NCBI RefSeq assembly: GCF_009708005.2
Contig: NZ_CP052757.1
Span: 2,232,001 to 2,296,000, forward strand
DNA: 64,000 bases
Direction of reading: 5' to 3'
Source of the DNA: Cellulosimicrobium protaetiae
GTDB lineage: Bacteria; Actinomycetota; Actinomycetes; Actinomycetales; Cellulomonadaceae
Part shown: one piece after another, positions 63,544 through 64,000 of the stretch
Layout of the letters: each line of letters opens with the position of its first letter
Position numbering within the stretch: position 1 is the stretch's first letter
Made by a program: the position numbers and the translations under genes
Notes under the pieces: model-generated
The model's input: the letters and a program-made list of their open reading frames with translations, nothing else
The model's database searches: none
What the model was told of the DNA's origin: nothing

Positions 63544-64000
63544 TCAGCGGCGGCGCGTGCCGAAGATGGTGCGGGTGAGCTCGCGGCCGAGCTGGGTGCC
63601 TGCCGAGCGGAGGAACGAGTCGAGCGGGTTCGCCGGGCGGGAGCGCGACGAGCCGGACGAACCCGACCCGGACTGGGGCTTCGCGGCGTCGCGCTCGAGC
63701 TTCGCGCGCATCTTCTCCAGCTCGGCCTGCTCCTTCTTGGCCGCGCGCTCGGCCTCCCTGGCGGCCTCCTTCGCCGCCTTCTCCTGGGCGGCCGCCTCGG
63801 CCTCGGCGGCCGCAGCGGCGGCACGGGCGGCGGCCTGCTCCTGCACCCTGACCTGCAGCAGCTCGAACGCCGACTCGTTGTCGACCGCCGTCCCGTAGCG
63901 CGCGAACCCGGGGGACGCCGCGACGATCCCGTCGAGCACGGCCGCGGGCGCTGGCTCCATCGACGACTGCGGCGCCCGCACGCGGGTCCAGGCCACCGGG
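63544..64000 (-). CDS. HerA-like helicase (DUF853), C-terminal part
   Basis: The 5' end lies outside the window; about 152 residues are visible. VAWTRVRAPQSSMEP matches the conserved C-terminal part of YjgR/DUF853 ATPases (relatives of HerA). A long charged helix rich in Ala, Glu and Lys follows (about 60 residues, likely coiled coil), then NPLDSFLRSAGTQLGRELTRTIFGTRRR, the family's usual end. The ATPase motifs lie upstream and cannot be checked. Confidence 0.88.
   Translation of the reverse strand, partial: PVAWTRVRAPQSSMEPAPAAVLDGIVAASPGFARYGTAVDNESAFELLQVRVQEQAAARAAAAAAEAEAAAQEKAAKEAAREAERAAKKEQAELEKMRAKLERDAAKPQSGSGSSGSSRSRPANPLDSFLRSAGTQLGRELTRTIFGTRRR

Overview
This is a very GC-rich window from an actinobacterial chromosome. 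Several features point to the Micrococcales, and most likely to a Cellulosimicrobium/Cellulomonas-type organism (inference). These are GTG starts, ATGA/GTGA-coupled operons, mycothiol- and deazaflavin-type enzymes, an IdeR/DmdR-like iron box, Ku/LigD end joining, and large secreted carbohydrate-binding proteins. The backbone is ordinary: the 3' end of rsfS with a histidine phosphatase and tRNA-Ala(GGC) at the left edge, and leuS near the right edge.

Layout. 0-2.4 kb: rsfS end, phosphatase, tRNA, and a TetR/NTF2-like operon behind a double palindromic operator. 2.4-8.5 kb: an SH3/M15-like cell-wall protein and a 1566-residue secreted ThuA/PQQ-dehydrogenase/PKD/carbohydrate-binding protein. 8.6-13.4 kb: two aldo/keto reductases and a LysR gene coupled to a frameshifted MFS transporter. 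13.4-17.8 kb: a DesK-type two-component system divergent from an ABC-2 exporter and a GPP34 gene. 17.9-22.1 kb: an ECF41 sigma/carboxymuconolactone-decarboxylase pair, an iron-boxed siderophore-interacting protein and a fatty acid desaturase. 22.3-25.4 kb: a GlxA-type AraC regulator and mqo. 25.4-26.4 kb: a repeat-rich gap. 26.4-37.1 kb: pdxH, a mycothiol-dependent enzyme, TetR/MFS, a peptidase, a cupin, oxidoreductases, and a GntR/beta-propeller/amidohydrolase locus. 37.2-46.2 kb: ligD, a small alarmone synthetase, a second ABC exporter with its own two-component system, and ku. 46.4-56.1 kb: a secreted triple-repeat protein, TetR/MFS, a metallophosphoesterase, YceI, a DtxR-type regulator and another MFS. 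56.1-58.1 kb: repeats split by an IS30-family element. 58.2-64 kb: VKOR, YbjQ, leuS, a DUF559 gene between two identical hairpins, and the end of a HerA-like helicase gene.

The most unusual content is repetitive. A composite element occurs twice in opposite orientations (about 25.55-25.98 kb and 56.38-58.10 kb). Each copy has a roughly 100-bp hairpin with 27-28 nt arms and a conserved 45-nt core, a short linker, and an array of 21-bp units. A third hairpin lies in frame inside the interdomain linker of ligD. Paired substitutions between the hairpin copies preserve base pairing, which suggests selection on a folded nucleic acid. The 21-bp units also sit at the ends of three genes and supply or touch their stop codons. 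Two further hairpin families bracket single genes: a cupin gene at 31.3-31.8 kb and the DUF559 gene at 62.4-63.5 kb.
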